From assembly GCF_029837695.1 (NCBI RefSeq), contig NZ_JAOEEA010000001.1, positions 496,001 through 560,000 on the forward strand: DNA of 64,000 bases, in the 5' to 3' direction. Position 1 is the stretch's first letter. Each line of letters starts with the position of its first letter. The notes under the pieces were generated by a model that saw nothing but the letters and a program-made list of their open reading frames with translations, ran no database searches and was not told the origin of the DNA. This document shows positions 48,770 through 59,094 of this stretch, piece by piece. This DNA comes from Pseudomonas sp. GD04019 (GTDB lineage Bacteria > Pseudomonadota > Gammaproteobacteria > Pseudomonadales > Pseudomonadaceae). The translations under genes and the position numbers were made by a program.

Positions 48770-48784
48770 ACGGCTATGCCTGTA

Positions 48785-48889
48785 ACTCCCTCTCCCTCTG
48801 GGAGAGGGCTGGGGTGAGGGAGTTGCAGGCCACTCGGCGTAACCTGAAAGCCCCTCACCCCCGGCCCCTCTCCCGGCGGGAGAGGGGTG
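48785..48889. repeat. Family D palindromic repeat (copy 2)
   Basis: Two hairpins, CTCCCTCTCCCTCTGGGAGAGG and CCCCTCTCCCGGCGGGAGAGGG, in inverted arrangement with a spacer. Immediately after the prfA stop. Confidence 0.7.
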
Positions 48890-48896
48890 AAATCAA

Positions 48897-49979
48897 TCAA
48901 TCGCCCAGAGCGGCCAGCTGGTCGGCCTGGTATTCCTGCAGCAGCGGCTCGATCACCTGCTCCACCGCGCCGCCGATCACTTCGTTCAGCGAATACAGGG
49001 TCAGGTTGATGCGATGGTCGGTCACGCGGCCCTGGGGAAAGTTGTAGGTACGGATGCGCTCGGAGCGATCACCGGAACCCACCAGCAGCTTGCGCGTGTC
49101 GGAGATCTCCTTGTGCGCGGCGGCGTCCTGCTGGTCCTGCAGCTTGGCCGCCAGCCAGGCCATGGCCTTGGCGCGGTTCTTGTGCTGCGAGCGCTCTTCC
49201 TGGCACTCCACCACCATGCCGGTGGGGATGTGGGTGATGCGGATGGCCGAGTCGGTCTTGTTCACATGCTGACCACCGGCGCCCGAGGCGCGGTAGGTGT
49301 CCACGCGCAGATCGGCCGGGTTGATCTCGATGGCCTGCTGTTCATCCGGCTCCGGCAGCACGGCGACGGTGCAGGCGGAGGTGTGAATGCGCCCCTGGGA
49401 CTCGGTCTCCGGCACGCGCTGCACGCGGTGGGCGCCGGACTCGAACTTGAGCTTGGCGTAGACGTTGTCGCCTTCCACGCGGCTGATGACTTCTTTATAG
49501 CCACCGTGCTCGCCGATGTTCTCGGAGAGGATCTCGACTCGCCAGCCCTGGCGCTCGGCGTAGCGCGAGTACATGCGGAACAGGTCGCCGGAGAAGATCG
49601 CCGCCTCGTCGCCGCCGGTGCCGGCGCGGATTTCCAGGAACACGTTGCGGCCGTCGTTGGGGTCCTTGGGCAGCAGCATGCGCTGCAGGCGGTCTTCCAG
49701 CTCGACCAACGCCTCCTTCGCCTGGACCACTTCCTCCTCGGCCATCTCGCGCATTTCCGGGTCGCCGTCCTTGAGCAGTGCCTGGGCGCCCTCCAGGTCG
49801 TCCTGGGTCTTGCGCAGCTCGCGATAGGCGGCGGTCACCGGCTCCACCTCGGCGTACTCCTTGGAGTAAGCACGGAACTTGGTCTGATCGCTGATCACCT
49901 CGGCGTCGCCGAGCAGCGCGGTGAGCTCCTCGAAGCGGTCGTGGAGGATGTCGAGTTTCTTCAGCAGGGAGGCTTTCAT
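48897..49979 (-). CDS. prfA: Peptide chain release factor RF1
   Basis: Recognises UAA and UAG stop codons and triggers peptide release. 360 residues, standard length. GGQ motif in '[16 protein letters not shown]' (~233-235). The helical N-terminal domain and the '[20 protein letters not shown]' segment (~118-137) are typical. Its start overlaps the hemA stop by ATGA, so the hemA-prfA order is translationally coupled. Confidence 0.98.
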   Translation of the reverse strand: MKASLLKKLDILHDRFEELTALLGDAEVISDQTKFRAYSKEYAEVEPVTAAYRELRKTQDDLEGAQALLKDGDPEMREMAEEEVVQAKEALVELEDRLQRMLLPKDPNDGRNVFLEIRAGTGGDEAAIFSGDLFRMYSRYAERQGWRVEILSENIGEHGGYKEVISRVEGDNVYAKLKFESGAHRVQRVPETESQGRIHTSACTVAVLPEPDEQQAIEINPADLRVDTYRASGAGGQHVNKTDSAIRITHIPTGMVVECQEERSQHKNRAKAMAWLAAKLQDQQDAAAHKEISDTRKLLVGSGDRSERIRTYNFPQGRVTDHRINLTLYSLNEVIGGAVEQVIEPLLQEYQADQLAALGD

Positions 49980-51244
49980 GTCTTGCTCGGGCCCTCGTCG
50001 AGGGCAAACAGTTCCTGGGCCACGGCCAGCGCTTCGAAGCGACCGTCGGCGGAGATTTTCTTCAGCTGCACGCTAGGCGCATGCAGCAGCTTGTTGGTCA
50101 GGCCACGGGCCAGTTGAGCCAGCACGTCGTCGGCATTGCTGCCGTTGGCCAGCAGGCGCTGGGCCTTGGCCAGCTCCTCGTCGCGCAGGCGCTCGGCCTG
50201 CTGGCGATAGGCGCGCAGCACGTCCACCGCAGCCAGCTCGCGCAGGCGCTGCATGAACTCCTCGGCGCCGCTGGAGACCAGTTCCTCGGCGGCCTGGGCC
50301 GCGCCCTGGCGGCTCTTGAGGTTTTCCTCGATGACCTCGTGCAGGTCGTCGACGGTATAGAGGTAGACGTCGTCCAGCTCGCCCACTTCCGGCTCGATAT
50401 CGCGCGGTACGGCGATGTCGACCATGAACATGGGCTTGTGCTTGCGCTGCTTGAGCGCGCGCTCCACCGCGCCTTTACCCAGGATGGGCAGTTGACTCGC
50501 AGTGGAGCTGATAACGATGTCGCTGTTGGCCAACTCCTGGGGAATATCGGCCAGTAGCACGGCATGCGCGCCAAACTGCTCGGCCAGCTGGCTGGCGCGC
50601 TCCAGGGTGCGGTTGGCGACCACGATGCGCCGCACGCCCTGGTCATGCAGGTGGCGAGCGACCAGGCTGATGGTCTCGCCGGCGCCGATCAGCAGGGCCT
50701 GGCTGCGGTGCAGGTCGGCGAAGATCTGCTTGGCCAGGCTGACGGCGGCGAAGGCCACCGATACCGGGTTCTCGCCGATGGCGGTGTCGGTGCGTACGGT
50801 CTTGGCGGTGCTGAAGGTGGCCTGGAACAGGCGGCCGAGCAGCGGGCCGACGGTACCGGCCTCGCGCGCCACGGCGTAGGCCGACTTCATCTGGCCGAGA
50901 ATCTGCGGCTCACCGAGGACCATGGAGTCCAGCCCGGAGGCCACGCGCATCATGTGCCGCACCGCGTCGTTGTCCTGGTGCACGTAGGCGCAGGCGCGCA
51001 GCTCGTCGAGGCTCAGGCGGTGGTATTCGGCCAGCCAGCGCAGCACCTCATCGGCGGACAGCTGGTCCTGCTCCAGATACAGCTCGCTGCGGTTGCAGGT
51101 GGAGAGGATTGCCGCCTCGCGACTGGGCGTGACGCGACACAGCTGCTGCAACGCCTCGACCAGCTGCTCGGGAGTGAAGGCCACGCGTTCGCGGACGTCC
51201 ACCGAGGCGGTCTTGTGGTTGATGCCGAGGGCGAGGAAGGCCAT
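49976..51244 (-). CDS. hemA: Glutamyl-tRNA reductase HemA
   Basis: First committed step of tetrapyrrole synthesis, reducing glutamyl-tRNA to glutamate-1-semialdehyde. 422 residues. Catalytic Cys in '[14 protein letters not shown]' (~45-58), NADPH site '[17 protein letters not shown]' (~180) and '[17 protein letters not shown]'. Also feeds heme and cobalamin pathways. Divergent from the TPR lipoprotein gene with 167 bp between starts. Confidence 0.97.
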   Translation of the reverse strand: MAFLALGINHKTASVDVRERVAFTPEQLVEALQQLCRVTPSREAAILSTCNRSELYLEQDQLSADEVLRWLAEYHRLSLDELRACAYVHQDNDAVRHMMRVASGLDSMVLGEPQILGQMKSAYAVAREAGTVGPLLGRLFQATFSTAKTVRTDTAIGENPVSVAFAAVSLAKQIFADLHRSQALLIGAGETISLVARHLHDQGVRRIVVANRTLERASQLAEQFGAHAVLLADIPQELANSDIVISSTASQLPILGKGAVERALKQRKHKPMFMVDIAVPRDIEPEVGELDDVYLYTVDDLHEVIEENLKSRQGAAQAAEELVSSGAEEFMQRLRELAAVDVLRAYRQQAERLRDEELAKAQRLLANGSNADDVLAQLARGLTNKLLHAPSVQLKKISADGRFEALAVAQELFALDEGPSKT

Positions 51245-51411
51245 GCAGGGTCGCTAAGGGAATTCTGGATAGCGGGCGATTGTCCTACGTCGCCCATGGG
51301 AGAACAACTGGCGCGACAAATTGACCCGATAGGCAAACCCGCGCGGCGCGGTGGGCTTGCCGCCGTCGCTTGTGTCATGATGCAGCCACGCCACGGACCG
51401 CAGCTTTATCT

Positions 51412-53139
51412 ATGAACAAATCCCTCGCGTTGCTCACCGCCTCCCTCCTGCTCGCTGGCTGCCAGACCCTGGCACCCACGCCGGACGGCACCCCGTCGGT
51501 TGAGGACGCAGCGGCCAGCAAGGCCCCAGCCGAGCCCAAGCAGTACGCCTCGTTCAGCGAGGAGACGCTGTACGCGCTGCTCTCCGCCGAACTGGCTGGC
51601 CAGCGCAACCGCTTCGACATCGCCCTCGGCAACTATGTGCAGCAGGCCAACGCTACCCAGGACCCGGGCGTGGCCGAGCGCTCCTTCCGCATCGCCGAAT
51701 ATCTGGGCGCCGAGCAGGCCGCGCTGGACAGCGCGCTGATCTGGTCAAAGTCCGCCCCGAACAGCCTCGACGCCCAGCGCGCCGCCGCCGTGCAACTGGC
51801 CCGCGCCGGTCGCTACGACGACGCCATGCAATATATGGAGAAGGTCCTGCAGGGCCAGGGCGACACCCACTTCGACTTCCTCGCCCTGTCCGCCGCCGAG
51901 ACCGACCCGGACACCCGCGCCGGCCTGCTGCAGAGCTTCGACCGCCTGCTGCAGAAATACCCGGAGAATGGCCAACTGCTGTTCGGCAAGGCCCTTTTGC
52001 TGCACCAGGACGGCCGCGCCGAGGAAGCCCTGAAGCTGCTCGAAGGCCATGCCGCCAGCGAGAAAGAAATTCCTCCGCTGCTGCTGCGCGCCCGCCTGCT
52101 GCAGGGTCTGGACCGTGGCGAGGAAGCGCTGCCGCTGCTGGAGAACGGCATCGAACGCCACCCGGACGACAAGCGCCTGCGTCTGGCCTATGCCCGCCAA
52201 CTGGTCGAACTGCAGCGCCTGGACGAAGCCAAGAGCGAGTTCTCCGGCCTGGTCCAGCGCTTCCCCGATGACGACGACCTGCGCTACTCGCTGGCGCTGG
52301 TCTGCCTGGAAGCCGAAGCCTGGGACGAGGCCTCCGTCTACCTGGAAGAACTGGTGGCGCGCAACGCTCATGTCGATGCCGCCCACTTCAACCTGGGGCG
52401 CATCTACGAACAGCGCGGCGACAAGGAAAGCGCGCTGATCGAATATGGCCTGGTCGGCCCCGGCGACGACTTCCTGCCGGCCCAGGTGCGCCAGACCGAA
52501 ATCCTCTTCGACAGCCAGCGCGCCGCCGAAGCCAGCAGCCGCCTGGCGCGCAGCCGCGAATCCCAGCCGGACTACGCCATCCAGCTGTACCTGATCGAGT
52601 CCGAAGCCCTGGCCAACCGCCAGCGCCTGGAAGAGTCGTGGAAAGTGATCGGCCAGGCCCTGGAGCAGTTCCCCGGCGACACCAACCTGCTCTATACCCG
52701 CGCCATGCTCGCCGAGAAACGCGGCGACCTGCCCGGCCTGGAGCGCGACCTGCGCAACATCATCGAGCGCGAGCCGGACAACGCCACGGCACTGAATGCC
52801 CTCGGCTACACCCTGGCCGACCGCACCACCCGCTACGACGAGGCCCGCGCCCTGATCGAGCAGGCGCACAAGCTCAACCCGGAAGACCCCGCCACCCTCG
52901 ACAGTCTGGGCTGGATCAACTACCGCATGGGCAACCTGGAAGAAGCCGAGCGCTACCTGCGCGCCGCCCTGGCCAAGTTCCCCGACCACGAAGTCGCCGC
53001 CCACCTGGGCGAAGTGCTGTGGGCCCAAGGCAAGCAGCGCGAGGCCCGCAAGATCTGGGCCGGCGCCCTCGAAGCCCAGCCCGACAGCCCCATCCTGCGC
53101 TCCACCATCCAGCGCCTGACCGGTTCCGAGAAGCTCTGA
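51412..53139 (+). CDS. TPR-repeat outer-membrane lipoprotein upstream of lolB
   Basis: 575 residues. Lipobox 'LLLAGCQT' with the Cys at about residue 16. A chain of tetratricopeptide repeats spans ~60-560, clearest at 'PDNATALNALGYTLADRTTRYDEAR' region and 'LDSLGWINYRMGNLEEAERYL'. Start MNKSLALL at 51412. Conserved in pseudomonads directly before lolB (PA4667-like). It probably serves as a scaffold in lipoprotein or envelope assembly. The role is not established. Confidence 0.88.
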   Translation: MNKSLALLTASLLLAGCQTLAPTPDGTPSVEDAAASKAPAEPKQYASFSEETLYALLSAELAGQRNRFDIALGNYVQQANATQDPGVAERSFRIAEYLGAEQAALDSALIWSKSAPNSLDAQRAAAVQLARAGRYDDAMQYMEKVLQGQGDTHFDFLALSAAETDPDTRAGLLQSFDRLLQKYPENGQLLFGKALLLHQDGRAEEALKLLEGHAASEKEIPPLLLRARLLQGLDRGEEALPLLENGIERHPDDKRLRLAYARQLVELQRLDEAKSEFSGLVQRFPDDDDLRYSLALVCLEAEAWDEASVYLEELVARNAHVDAAHFNLGRIYEQRGDKESALIEYGLVGPGDDFLPAQVRQTEILFDSQRAAEASSRLARSRESQPDYAIQLYLIESEALANRQRLEESWKVIGQALEQFPGDTNLLYTRAMLAEKRGDLPGLERDLRNIIEREPDNATALNALGYTLADRTTRYDEARALIEQAHKLNPEDPATLDSLGWINYRMGNLEEAERYLRAALAKFPDHEVAAHLGEVLWAQGKQREARKIWAGALEAQPDSPILRSTIQRLTGSEKL

Positions 53140-53142
53140 CCC

Positions 53143-53757
53143 ATGTTTCGCCACGCCCTCGTTTTCAGCCTGATCACCCTGCTCGCCGGCTGCGCCGGCC
53201 TCACCAGCCGCGAGTCCGTCGAGGGCCAGGGCGACCCGCAGCAGTGGCAAGCGCACAAGGCCAAGGTCGCCGCCCTGGATGGCTGGCAGATCAGCGGCAA
53301 GGTCGGCATCCGCGCGCCCAAGGATTCCGGCAGCGGCACCCTGTTCTGGCTGCAGCGCCAGGACTACTACGACATTCGCCTGTCCGGCCCGCTCGGCCGC
53401 GGCGCCGCGCGCCTGACCGGCCGCGACGGCGACGTGCTGCTGGAAGTGGCCAACCAAGGCCGCTACCAGGCCGAATCGCCCGAGGCCCTGCTGGAAGAAC
53501 AGCTGGGCTGGCGCCTGCCGGTCTCCCACCTGTTCTGGTGGGTGCGCGGCCTGCCCGCGCCGGACAGCAAAAGCCGCGTCACCCTCGACAGCGATAGCCA
53601 CCTGGCGCGCCTGGAGCAGGACGGCTGGCAGCTGCAATACCTGAGCTACGTCGAACAGAACGGCTATCGCCTGCCCGAGCGCATCAAACTGCACGGCACC
53701 GACCTCGATATCACCCTGGTGATCAAGGACTGGCAGCCGCGCCAGCTCGGCCAGTAA
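53143..53757 (+). CDS. lolB: Outer-membrane lipoprotein receptor LolB
   Basis: 204-residue lipoprotein that accepts lipoproteins from LolA and inserts them in the outer membrane. Lipobox 'LLAGCAGL' (Cys ~17). '[21 protein letters not shown]' region (~45-65) and '[21 protein letters not shown]' are the characteristic beta strands. '[21 protein letters not shown]' also fits. It lies 3 bp after the TPR lipoprotein stop and before ispE, the usual lolB-ispE order. Confidence 0.95.
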   Translation: MFRHALVFSLITLLAGCAGLTSRESVEGQGDPQQWQAHKAKVAALDGWQISGKVGIRAPKDSGSGTLFWLQRQDYYDIRLSGPLGRGAARLTGRDGDVLLEVANQGRYQAESPEALLEEQLGWRLPVSHLFWWVRGLPAPDSKSRVTLDSDSHLARLEQDGWQLQYLSYVEQNGYRLPERIKLHGTDLDITLVIKDWQPRQLGQ

Positions 53758-53779
53758 GCGCCAGGCTCGCACCGATTAT

Positions 53780-53866
53780 TCCCTCTCCCCTCGGGGAGAG
53801 GGCCAGGGAGAGGGGGCTACCCCAAGAACCCTCTCCCCCACCCCTCTCCCGTAAACGGGAGAGGGG
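53780..53866. repeat. Family D palindromic repeat (copy 3) between lolB and ispE
   Basis: CCCTCTCCCCTCGGGGAGAGGG followed by CCCCTCTCCCGTAAACGGGA and its closing arm, in inverted layout. Confidence 0.7.
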
Positions 53867-53896
53867 ACATACCCACTCGGCATTCCAGCTCTGCAT

Positions 53897-54772
53897 ATGA
53901 CAACCCAAGCTATCCCCGCCCACGCCGAACTGATCCTGCCCGCCCCGGCCAAGCTCAATCTGATGTTGCATATCCTCGGCCGCCGCGCCGACGGCTATCA
54001 CCTGCTGCAGACCCTGTTCCAGTTCCTCGACCACGGCGACGAGCTGGGCTTCGCCCTGCGCCAGGACGGCGAGATCCGCCTGCATACCGAAGTCGCTGGC
54101 GTGCCGCATGACAGCAATCTGATCGTGCGCGCCGCACGCAAGCTGCAAGCCGAGAGCGGCACCACGCTGGGCGCCGATATCTGGCTGGACAAGCGCCTGC
54201 CCATGGGCGGCGGTATCGGCGGCGGCAGCTCGGATGCCGCCACCACCCTGCTCGGCCTCGATCACCTGTGGCAGCTGGGCTGGGACGAAGATCGCCTGGC
54301 TGCTCTGGGACTGAGCCTGGGCGCCGACGTACCGGTGTTCGTGCGTGGTCGCGCGGCCTTCGCCGAGGGCGTTGGCGAGCAGCTGCAACCGGTGGAGCTG
54401 GAAGAGCCGTGGTTCCTGGTCGCCATCCCCCAGGTGAGCATCAGCACGGCCGAGGTTTTTGCCGACTCCGAGTTGACACGTGATACCCCCGCCATTACAG
54501 TTCGCAGCCTTCCCGAGGGGGGCGGTCGTAACGACTGCCAACCGGTTGTCGAGAAGCGTTACCCCGAAGTACGTAACGCCCTGAAAAAGCTCAACAAATT
54601 TGTTGCTGCGAAGATGACCGGAACCGGAGCTTGCGTGTTTGGGAGCTTCCCAAACCAGGCCGATGCTGATAAAGTCTCGCGCCAACTTCCGGCCACCCTG
54701 CCGAGCTTTGTTGCTCGCGGCTGCAATCGGTCTCCGTTGCATCGCAAGCTCGAAACGGCAACTCGGAAGTGA
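53897..54772 (+). CDS. ispE: 4-diphosphocytidyl-2-C-methyl-D-erythritol kinase IspE
   Basis: GHMP kinase of the MEP isoprenoid pathway, 291 residues. '[21 protein letters not shown]' N-terminal motif (~15-35), ATP loop '[17 protein letters not shown]' (~99-115), and the C-terminal '[13 protein letters not shown]' (~235-250). Start ATG at 53897 with no obvious strong ribosome site, perhaps because the repeat upstream separates it from lolB. Followed by two tRNA genes. Confidence 0.96.
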   Translation: MTTQAIPAHAELILPAPAKLNLMLHILGRRADGYHLLQTLFQFLDHGDELGFALRQDGEIRLHTEVAGVPHDSNLIVRAARKLQAESGTTLGADIWLDKRLPMGGGIGGGSSDAATTLLGLDHLWQLGWDEDRLAALGLSLGADVPVFVRGRAAFAEGVGEQLQPVELEEPWFLVAIPQVSISTAEVFADSELTRDTPAITVRSLPEGGGRNDCQPVVEKRYPEVRNALKKLNKFVAAKMTGTGACVFGSFPNQADADKVSRQLPATLPSFVARGCNRSPLHRKLETATRK

Positions 54773-54798
54773 ATGCGGGACAGTCGGTTATCCGATAC

Positions 54799-54873
54799 AG
54801 GGGCGTCGCCAAGCGGTAAGGCAGCAGGTTTTGATCCTGCCATGCGTTGGTTCGAATCCAGCCGCCCCTGCCA
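54799..54873 (+). tRNA. tRNA-Gln (anticodon TTG), copy 1
   Basis: 75 bp including encoded CCA. The acceptor stem AGGGGCG pairs with CGCCCCT, the anticodon TTG is in loop GTTTTGAT, and the T-loop is GGTTCGAATCC. The sequence is identical to the second copy 103 bp downstream. Confidence 0.96.
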
Positions 54874-54901
54874 TAACCACCCAGCATTCGATAAACACTT
54901 T

Positions 54902-54976
54902 AGGGGCGTCGCCAAGCGGTAAGGCAGCAGGTTTTGATCCTGCCATGCGTTGGTTCGAATCCAGCCGCCCCTGCCA
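54902..54976 (+). tRNA. tRNA-Gln (anticodon TTG), copy 2
   Basis: 75 bp including CCA, with the same sequence as copy 1. A terminator hairpin follows 8 bp later, so the pair is probably one transcript. Confidence 0.96.
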
Positions 54977-54984
54977 TACTCTCG

Positions 54985-55024
54985 AAAGCTGTTCAGAAAG
55001 CCGGTCTTTTTGAACAGCTTTTTT
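54985..55024 (+). terminator. Rho-independent terminator after the tRNA-Gln pair
   Basis: AAAGCTGTTCA ... TGAACAGCTTTTTT, a long stem with a T run. It lies only 28 bp before the prs start, so it may act as an attenuator between the tRNAs and prs. Confidence 0.85.
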
Positions 55025-55051
55025 CATCGGAACCACAGGCAGGTACTGCGC

Positions 55052-55993
55052 GTGTCCAAGATGATGGTCTTCACGGGGAACTCCAACCCCGATCTGGCTC
55101 GTCGCATCGTGCGTCAGCTGCATATCCCCCTGGGCGATGCATCCGTAGGCAAGTTCTCTGACGGCGAAATCAGCGCCGAGATCAACGAGAACGTGCGCGG
55201 CAAGGATGTCTTCATCATCCAGCCGACTTGCGCGCCGACCAACGACAACCTGATGGAACTGGTAGTGATGGCTGACGCCTTCCGCCGTTCCTCGGCGACT
55301 CGTATCACTGCCGTGATCCCCTACTTCGGCTATGCCCGCCAGGACCGCCGTCCGCGCTCCGCCCGCGTGGCAATCAGCGCCAAAGTCGTGGCCGACATGC
55401 TGACCGTAGTCGGCATCGACCGCGTTCTGACCGTCGACCTGCACGCCGACCAGATTCAGGGCTTCTTCGACATCCCCGTGGACAACATCTACGGCTCGCC
55501 AGTCCTGACCGACGACATCCAGGATCAGCGCTTCGAGAACCTGATGATCGTCTCCCCGGACATCGGCGGCGTCGTCCGCGCTCGCGCCGTGGCCAAGAGC
55601 CTGGGCGTCGACCTGGCCATCATCGACAAGCGTCGTGAGAAGGCCAACCAGTCCGAAGTCATGCACATCATCGGCGATGTCGAAGGCCGCACCTGCGTGC
55701 TGGTCGACGACATGGTCGACACCGCCGGCACCCTCTGCCACGCCGCCAAGGCGCTGAAAGAGCACGGCGCCTCGAAGGTCTACGCCTACGCCACCCACCC
55801 GGTGCTGTCGGGCCGCGCCATCGAGAATCTGGAAAACTCCGTGCTGGACGCACTGGTGGTGACCAACACCATCCCGCTGTCCGCCGCGGCTCAGGCCTGC
55901 CCACGCATCCGTCAGCTGGACATGGCCCCGGTTATCGCCGAAGCGGTTCGCCGCATCAGCAACGAAGAATCGATCAGCGCGATGTTCCGCTAA
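55052..55993 (+). CDS. prs: Ribose-phosphate pyrophosphokinase Prs
   Basis: Makes PRPP from ribose-5-phosphate and ATP for nucleotide, histidine and tryptophan synthesis. 313 residues from the GTG at 55052 ([10 protein letters not shown]), which matches the conserved N-terminus. The longer ATG frame upstream runs through the tRNA and terminator. PRPP motif '[20 protein letters not shown]' (~210-229), '[12 protein letters not shown]' (~127), '[13 protein letters not shown]' (~30). Confidence 0.97.
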   Translation: MSKMMVFTGNSNPDLARRIVRQLHIPLGDASVGKFSDGEISAEINENVRGKDVFIIQPTCAPTNDNLMELVVMADAFRRSSATRITAVIPYFGYARQDRRPRSARVAISAKVVADMLTVVGIDRVLTVDLHADQIQGFFDIPVDNIYGSPVLTDDIQDQRFENLMIVSPDIGGVVRARAVAKSLGVDLAIIDKRREKANQSEVMHIIGDVEGRTCVLVDDMVDTAGTLCHAAKALKEHGASKVYAYATHPVLSGRAIENLENSVLDALVVTNTIPLSAAAQACPRIRQLDMAPVIAEAVRRISNEESISAMFR

Positions 55994-56016
55994 GCGGAAC
56001 CTCCCTGGCGACAAGT

Positions 56017-56040
56017 GCCCCGCCGCGTGCGGGGCTTTTT
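56017..56040 (+). terminator. Rho-independent terminator after prs
   Basis: GCCCCGCCGCGTGCGGGGCTTTTT, 23 bp after the prs stop. Confidence 0.88.
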
Positions 56041-56103
56041 GCCCAACCGTCCGCACGCTGGTCGCAAGCGCTTCGGACGGTTTGGTTTATTTGGAGAACT
56101 GCA

Positions 56104-56700
56104 ATGACTGAATTTGCCCTGAATGCCAACGTGCGTTCCGACCTGGGGAAAGGTGCGAGCCGCCGCCTGCGTCGTAACGAAAGCCTGGTTCCTGCCGTGA
56201 TCTACGGTGGCGAGAAGCCGGCCCAATCCATCAGCATCCTCGCCAAAGAACTGGCCAAGCTGCTGGAAAACGAAGCTGCCTTTAGCCACGTGCTGGCCCT
56301 GTCCGTTGACGGCACCGCCGAAAACGTCGTGATCAAGGCCCTGCAGCGTCACCCGGCCAAAGGCTACGTAATGCACGCTGACTTCGTTCGCGTCGTTGCC
56401 GGCCAGAAGCTGAGCGCCCACGTTCCCCTGCACTTCGTCAACGAAGCCAGCTCGGTTGGCGTGAAGCAGCAAGGCGGCGAAGTGTCCCACACCATCTCCG
56501 AAGTCGAAGTTTCCTGCCAGCCGCAAGACCTGCCGGAATTCATCGAAGTCGACCTGGCTAAAGTGGAAGTCGGTCAGATCGTTCACCTGTCCGACATCAA
56601 ACTGCCGAAAGGCGTCGAGCTGGTGGCCCTGGCCCACGGCAACGACCTGGCAGTTGCCAACATCCACGCCTCCCGCGTGAAGGACGACAGCGCCGAGTAA
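56104..56700 (+). CDS. rplY: 50S ribosomal protein L25 / general stress protein Ctc
   Basis: 198 residues, the long two-domain TL5/CTC form of L25 that binds 5S rRNA. N-terminal L25 domain '[20 protein letters not shown]' with '[17 protein letters not shown]' (~30-47). C-terminal beta domain from ~95 ('[19 protein letters not shown]'). Preceded by GGAGA and followed after 37 bp by pth, the usual order. Confidence 0.96.
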   Translation: MTEFALNANVRSDLGKGASRRLRRNESLVPAVIYGGEKPAQSISILAKELAKLLENEAAFSHVLALSVDGTAENVVIKALQRHPAKGYVMHADFVRVVAGQKLSAHVPLHFVNEASSVGVKQQGGEVSHTISEVEVSCQPQDLPEFIEVDLAKVEVGQIVHLSDIKLPKGVELVALAHGNDLAVANIHASRVKDDSAE

Positions 56701-56737
56701 TCACTCACGCTGCTCCTCCTGTAAAAGGGCCCCTGAC

Positions 56738-57322
56738 GTGACTGCCATTCAACTGATCGTCGGCCTGGGTAATCCAGGCCCCGAATACGACCAGACCCGG
56801 CATAACGCAGGGGCCCTTTTCGTTGAGCGCCTGGCCAACAAGCAACGCGTCAGCCTGAGCCTCGACAAGAAGTACTTCGGCCTGGTGGGCAAATTCAGCC
56901 ATCAGGGTCGCGACGTTCGTCTGCTCATCCCCACCACCTTCATGAACCGCAGCGGCCAGTCCGTGGCGGCGTTGGCGAATTTCTTCCGGATCAGCCCGGA
57001 CGCCATCCTGGTGGCCCACGACGAACTCGACATGCCTCCCGGCGTCGCCAAACTCAAACTCGGTGGCGGCCACGGTGGGCACAACGGCCTGCGCGACATC
57101 ATCGCCCAGCTCGGCAATCAGAACGGCTTCTACCGCCTGCGCCTCGGCATCGGCCATCCTGGCCACGCCAGCCTGGTCTCCGGCTTCGTCCTCGGCCGCG
57201 CGCCGCGTAGCGAGCAGGAGCTGCTGGACAAGAGCGTCGACTTCGCCCTCGACGTGCTGCCAGAAATGCTCGCCGGCGACTGGACCAAGGCCATGCAGAA
57301 ACTGCACAGCCAGAAAGCCTGA
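56738..57322 (+). CDS. pth: Peptidyl-tRNA hydrolase Pth
   Basis: 194-residue hydrolase recycling peptidyl-tRNA. GTG start at 56738. '[22 protein letters not shown]' region with the catalytic His (~20), '[18 protein letters not shown]' and '[11 protein letters not shown]' with the catalytic Asp (~93). '[13 protein letters not shown]' (~107-119) is the substrate-binding loop. Between rplY and ychF. Confidence 0.97.
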   Translation: MTAIQLIVGLGNPGPEYDQTRHNAGALFVERLANKQRVSLSLDKKYFGLVGKFSHQGRDVRLLIPTTFMNRSGQSVAALANFFRISPDAILVAHDELDMPPGVAKLKLGGGHGGHNGLRDIIAQLGNQNGFYRLRLGIGHPGHASLVSGFVLGRAPRSEQELLDKSVDFALDVLPEMLAGDWTKAMQKLHSQKA

Positions 57323-57358
57323 CCCTTTTCACGACTTCATCTCCGCGAGGGATACACC

Positions 57359-58459
57359 ATGGGATTCAACTGCGGCATCGTCGGCCTGCCCAACGTCGGC
57401 AAGTCCACCCTGTTCAACGCCCTCACCAAATCCGGTATTGCCGCGGAGAACTTCCCCTTCTGCACCATCGAGCCGAACAGCGGCATCGTGCCCATGCCTG
57501 ACAGCCGCCTGGACGCCCTGGCCGCCATCGTCAAACCGGAGCGCGTGATCCCCACCACCATGGAGTTCGTCGACATCGCCGGCCTGGTCGCGGGCGCCTC
57601 AAAGGGTGAAGGCCTGGGCAACAAGTTCCTCGCCAACATCCGCGAGACCGACGCCATCGCCCACGTGGTGCGCTGCTTCGAGGATGAAAATGTCATCCAC
57701 GTCGCCAACAGCGTCGATCCCAAGCGCGATATCGAGATCATCGACCTCGAACTGATCTTCGCCGACCTCGACAGCTGCGAGAAACAACTGCAGAAGGTCG
57801 CCCGCAACGCCAAGGGCGGCGACAAGGAAGCCCTGGCGCAGAAAGCCATCCTCGAGAAGCTCATCCCCCACTTCAGCGAAGGCAAACCCGCGCGCAGCCT
57901 GATGAAGAACATGAGCGCCGACGAGAAGCTGGTCATCCGCGGCTTCCACCTGCTCACCAGCAAGCCGGTGATGTACATCGCCAACGTCGCCGAAGACGGC
58001 TTCGACAACAACCCGCACCTCGACGTGGTTCGCGCCATCGCCGAGGAAGAAGGCGCCGTCGTGGTACCGGTGTGCAACAAGATCGAAGCCGAGATCGCCG
58101 AGCTGGACGAAGACGAGGAGAAGCAGATGTTCCTCGAGTCCATGGGCATGGAAGAGCCGGGCCTGAACCGCGTGATCCGCGCCGGCTACGACCTGCTCAA
58201 CCTGCAGACCTACTTCACCGCCGGCGTGAAGGAAGTCCGCGCCTGGACCGTACGCATCGGCGCCACCGCCCCGCAGGCCGCCGCCGTGATCCACACCGAC
58301 TTCGAGAAAGGCTTCATCCGCGCCGAAGTGGTTGCCTACGACGACTTCATCCAGTTCAAGGGTGAGGGCGGTGCCAAGGAAGCCGGCAAATGGCGCCTGG
58401 AAGGCAAGGAATATATCGTCAAGGACGGCGACGTGATGCACTTCCGCTTCAACGTCTAA
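57359..58459 (+). CDS. ychF: Redox-responsive/ribosome-associated ATPase YchF (OLA1-type)
   Basis: 366-residue Obg-family P-loop NTPase that prefers ATP. G1 '[16 protein letters not shown]' (~8-23), G3 '[19 protein letters not shown]' (~65-83), the altered G4 region, a coiled coil at ~130-170, and a C-terminal TGS domain starting at '[19 protein letters not shown]' (~280). Commonly paired with pth. A terminator follows. Confidence 0.96.
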   Translation: MGFNCGIVGLPNVGKSTLFNALTKSGIAAENFPFCTIEPNSGIVPMPDSRLDALAAIVKPERVIPTTMEFVDIAGLVAGASKGEGLGNKFLANIRETDAIAHVVRCFEDENVIHVANSVDPKRDIEIIDLELIFADLDSCEKQLQKVARNAKGGDKEALAQKAILEKLIPHFSEGKPARSLMKNMSADEKLVIRGFHLLTSKPVMYIANVAEDGFDNNPHLDVVRAIAEEEGAVVVPVCNKIEAEIAELDEDEEKQMFLESMGMEEPGLNRVIRAGYDLLNLQTYFTAGVKEVRAWTVRIGATAPQAAAVIHTDFEKGFIRAEVVAYDDFIQFKGEGGAKEAGKWRLEGKEYIVKDGDVMHFRFNV

Positions 58460-58467
58460 GCCCCTGC

Positions 58468-58493
58468 AAAAGCCCCGCAATCGCGGGGCTTTT
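58468..58493 (+). terminator. Rho-independent terminator after ychF
   Basis: AAAAGCCCCGCAATCGCGGGGCTTTT, 8 bp after the stop. Confidence 0.9.
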
Positions 58494-58565
58494 CATATCC
58501 ACCAAGCGCCCTCCCCCGCCGAGCCTAAGCGCTTGATAACGAATCAATTTGTCCGCCAAACGGGG

Positions 58566-58594
58566 TTGACAGCCCAGGCCGACAAGAGAATAAT
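58566..58594 (+). promoter_or_regulatory. Sigma-70 promoter of tRNA-Met
   Basis: Perfect TTGACA (58566-58571), 17-bp spacer, AATAAT (58589-58594). The tRNA begins 12 bp after the -10 hexamer. Confidence 0.8.
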
Positions 58595-58605
58595 GCGCGC
58601 CACTC

Positions 58606-58682
58606 GGCTACATAGCTCAGTCGGTTAGAGCGCAGCATTCATAATGCTGATGTCCCAGGTTCAAGTCCCGGTGTAGCCACCA
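58606..58682 (+). tRNA. tRNA-Met (anticodon CAT, elongator type)
   Basis: 77 bp including encoded CCA. Acceptor GGCTACA pairs with TGTAGCC, so the first pair is a normal G-C rather than the mismatched C-A of initiator tRNA. Anticodon CAT in loop TTCATAA. T-loop GGTTCAAGTCC. The 3' end borders the AT-rich island. Confidence 0.95.
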
Positions 58683-58690
58683 TATCTCGG

Positions 58691-58723
58691 AAGGGGTTAG
58701 CGCAAGCTAACCCCTTTTCTTTT
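58691..58723 (+). terminator. Rho-independent terminator after tRNA-Met
   Basis: AAGGGGTTAGC-GCAA-GCTAACCCCTTTTCTTTT, a strong stem with T tract. Confidence 0.9.
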
Positions 58724-58887
58724 GCGCCCAATAAACCCCCTCGGCATAAACTGGCAATCTTCATGCGGCCTTTAACGACAAACGCCTAAGCCAATACGCC
58801 TAATCGGAGCGCCCCATCTAAGATACGAATACCTTGCCGGACTCCGAGCAAAAGCATTCCGGCGCCGCAACAGAACCGGAGCAGGAC

Positions 58888-59094
58888 ATGAAAGACAATT
58901 TCGAGAGTATTCGAGCAGAACGCGACGTGCCGAGCTACCGCCAGACTGCTATTCAAAGCAACTACACAGGGTTGTGGAGGCAGATCGCCCTCGGCATTGT
59001 GGTCGGCTATTCCGTATTGGGAGTTTTGAGCGCTGTAGGCTGGGTGATTTTTTTGAAGCTTGCGGTGGGAACCCTACAGATTAATATTCCCTAG
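58888..59094 (+). CDS. Small single-span membrane protein at the island edge
   Basis: 68 residues from ATG 58888, preceded by GGAG. An in-frame TTG at 58834 would extend it by 18 residues. The hydrophilic first 34 residues ('MKDNFESIRAERDVPSYRQT') lead into a single hydrophobic helix 'IALGIVVGYSVLGVLSAVGW' that continues to residue ~60. No family recognised. It follows the tRNA-Met terminator and precedes the ATPase gene by 255 bp, so it may be the first gene of the island or a core gene. A membrane effector role is possible but speculative. Confidence 0.5.
   Translation: MKDNFESIRAERDVPSYRQTAIQSNYTGLWRQIALGIVVGYSVLGVLSAVGWVIFLKLAVGTLQINIP

Noticed and set aside
54950..55051. Prs extended to an ATG inside the second tRNA-Gln
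   Set aside because: The extension would translate the tRNA and terminator. The GTG at 55052 matches the conserved Prs start.
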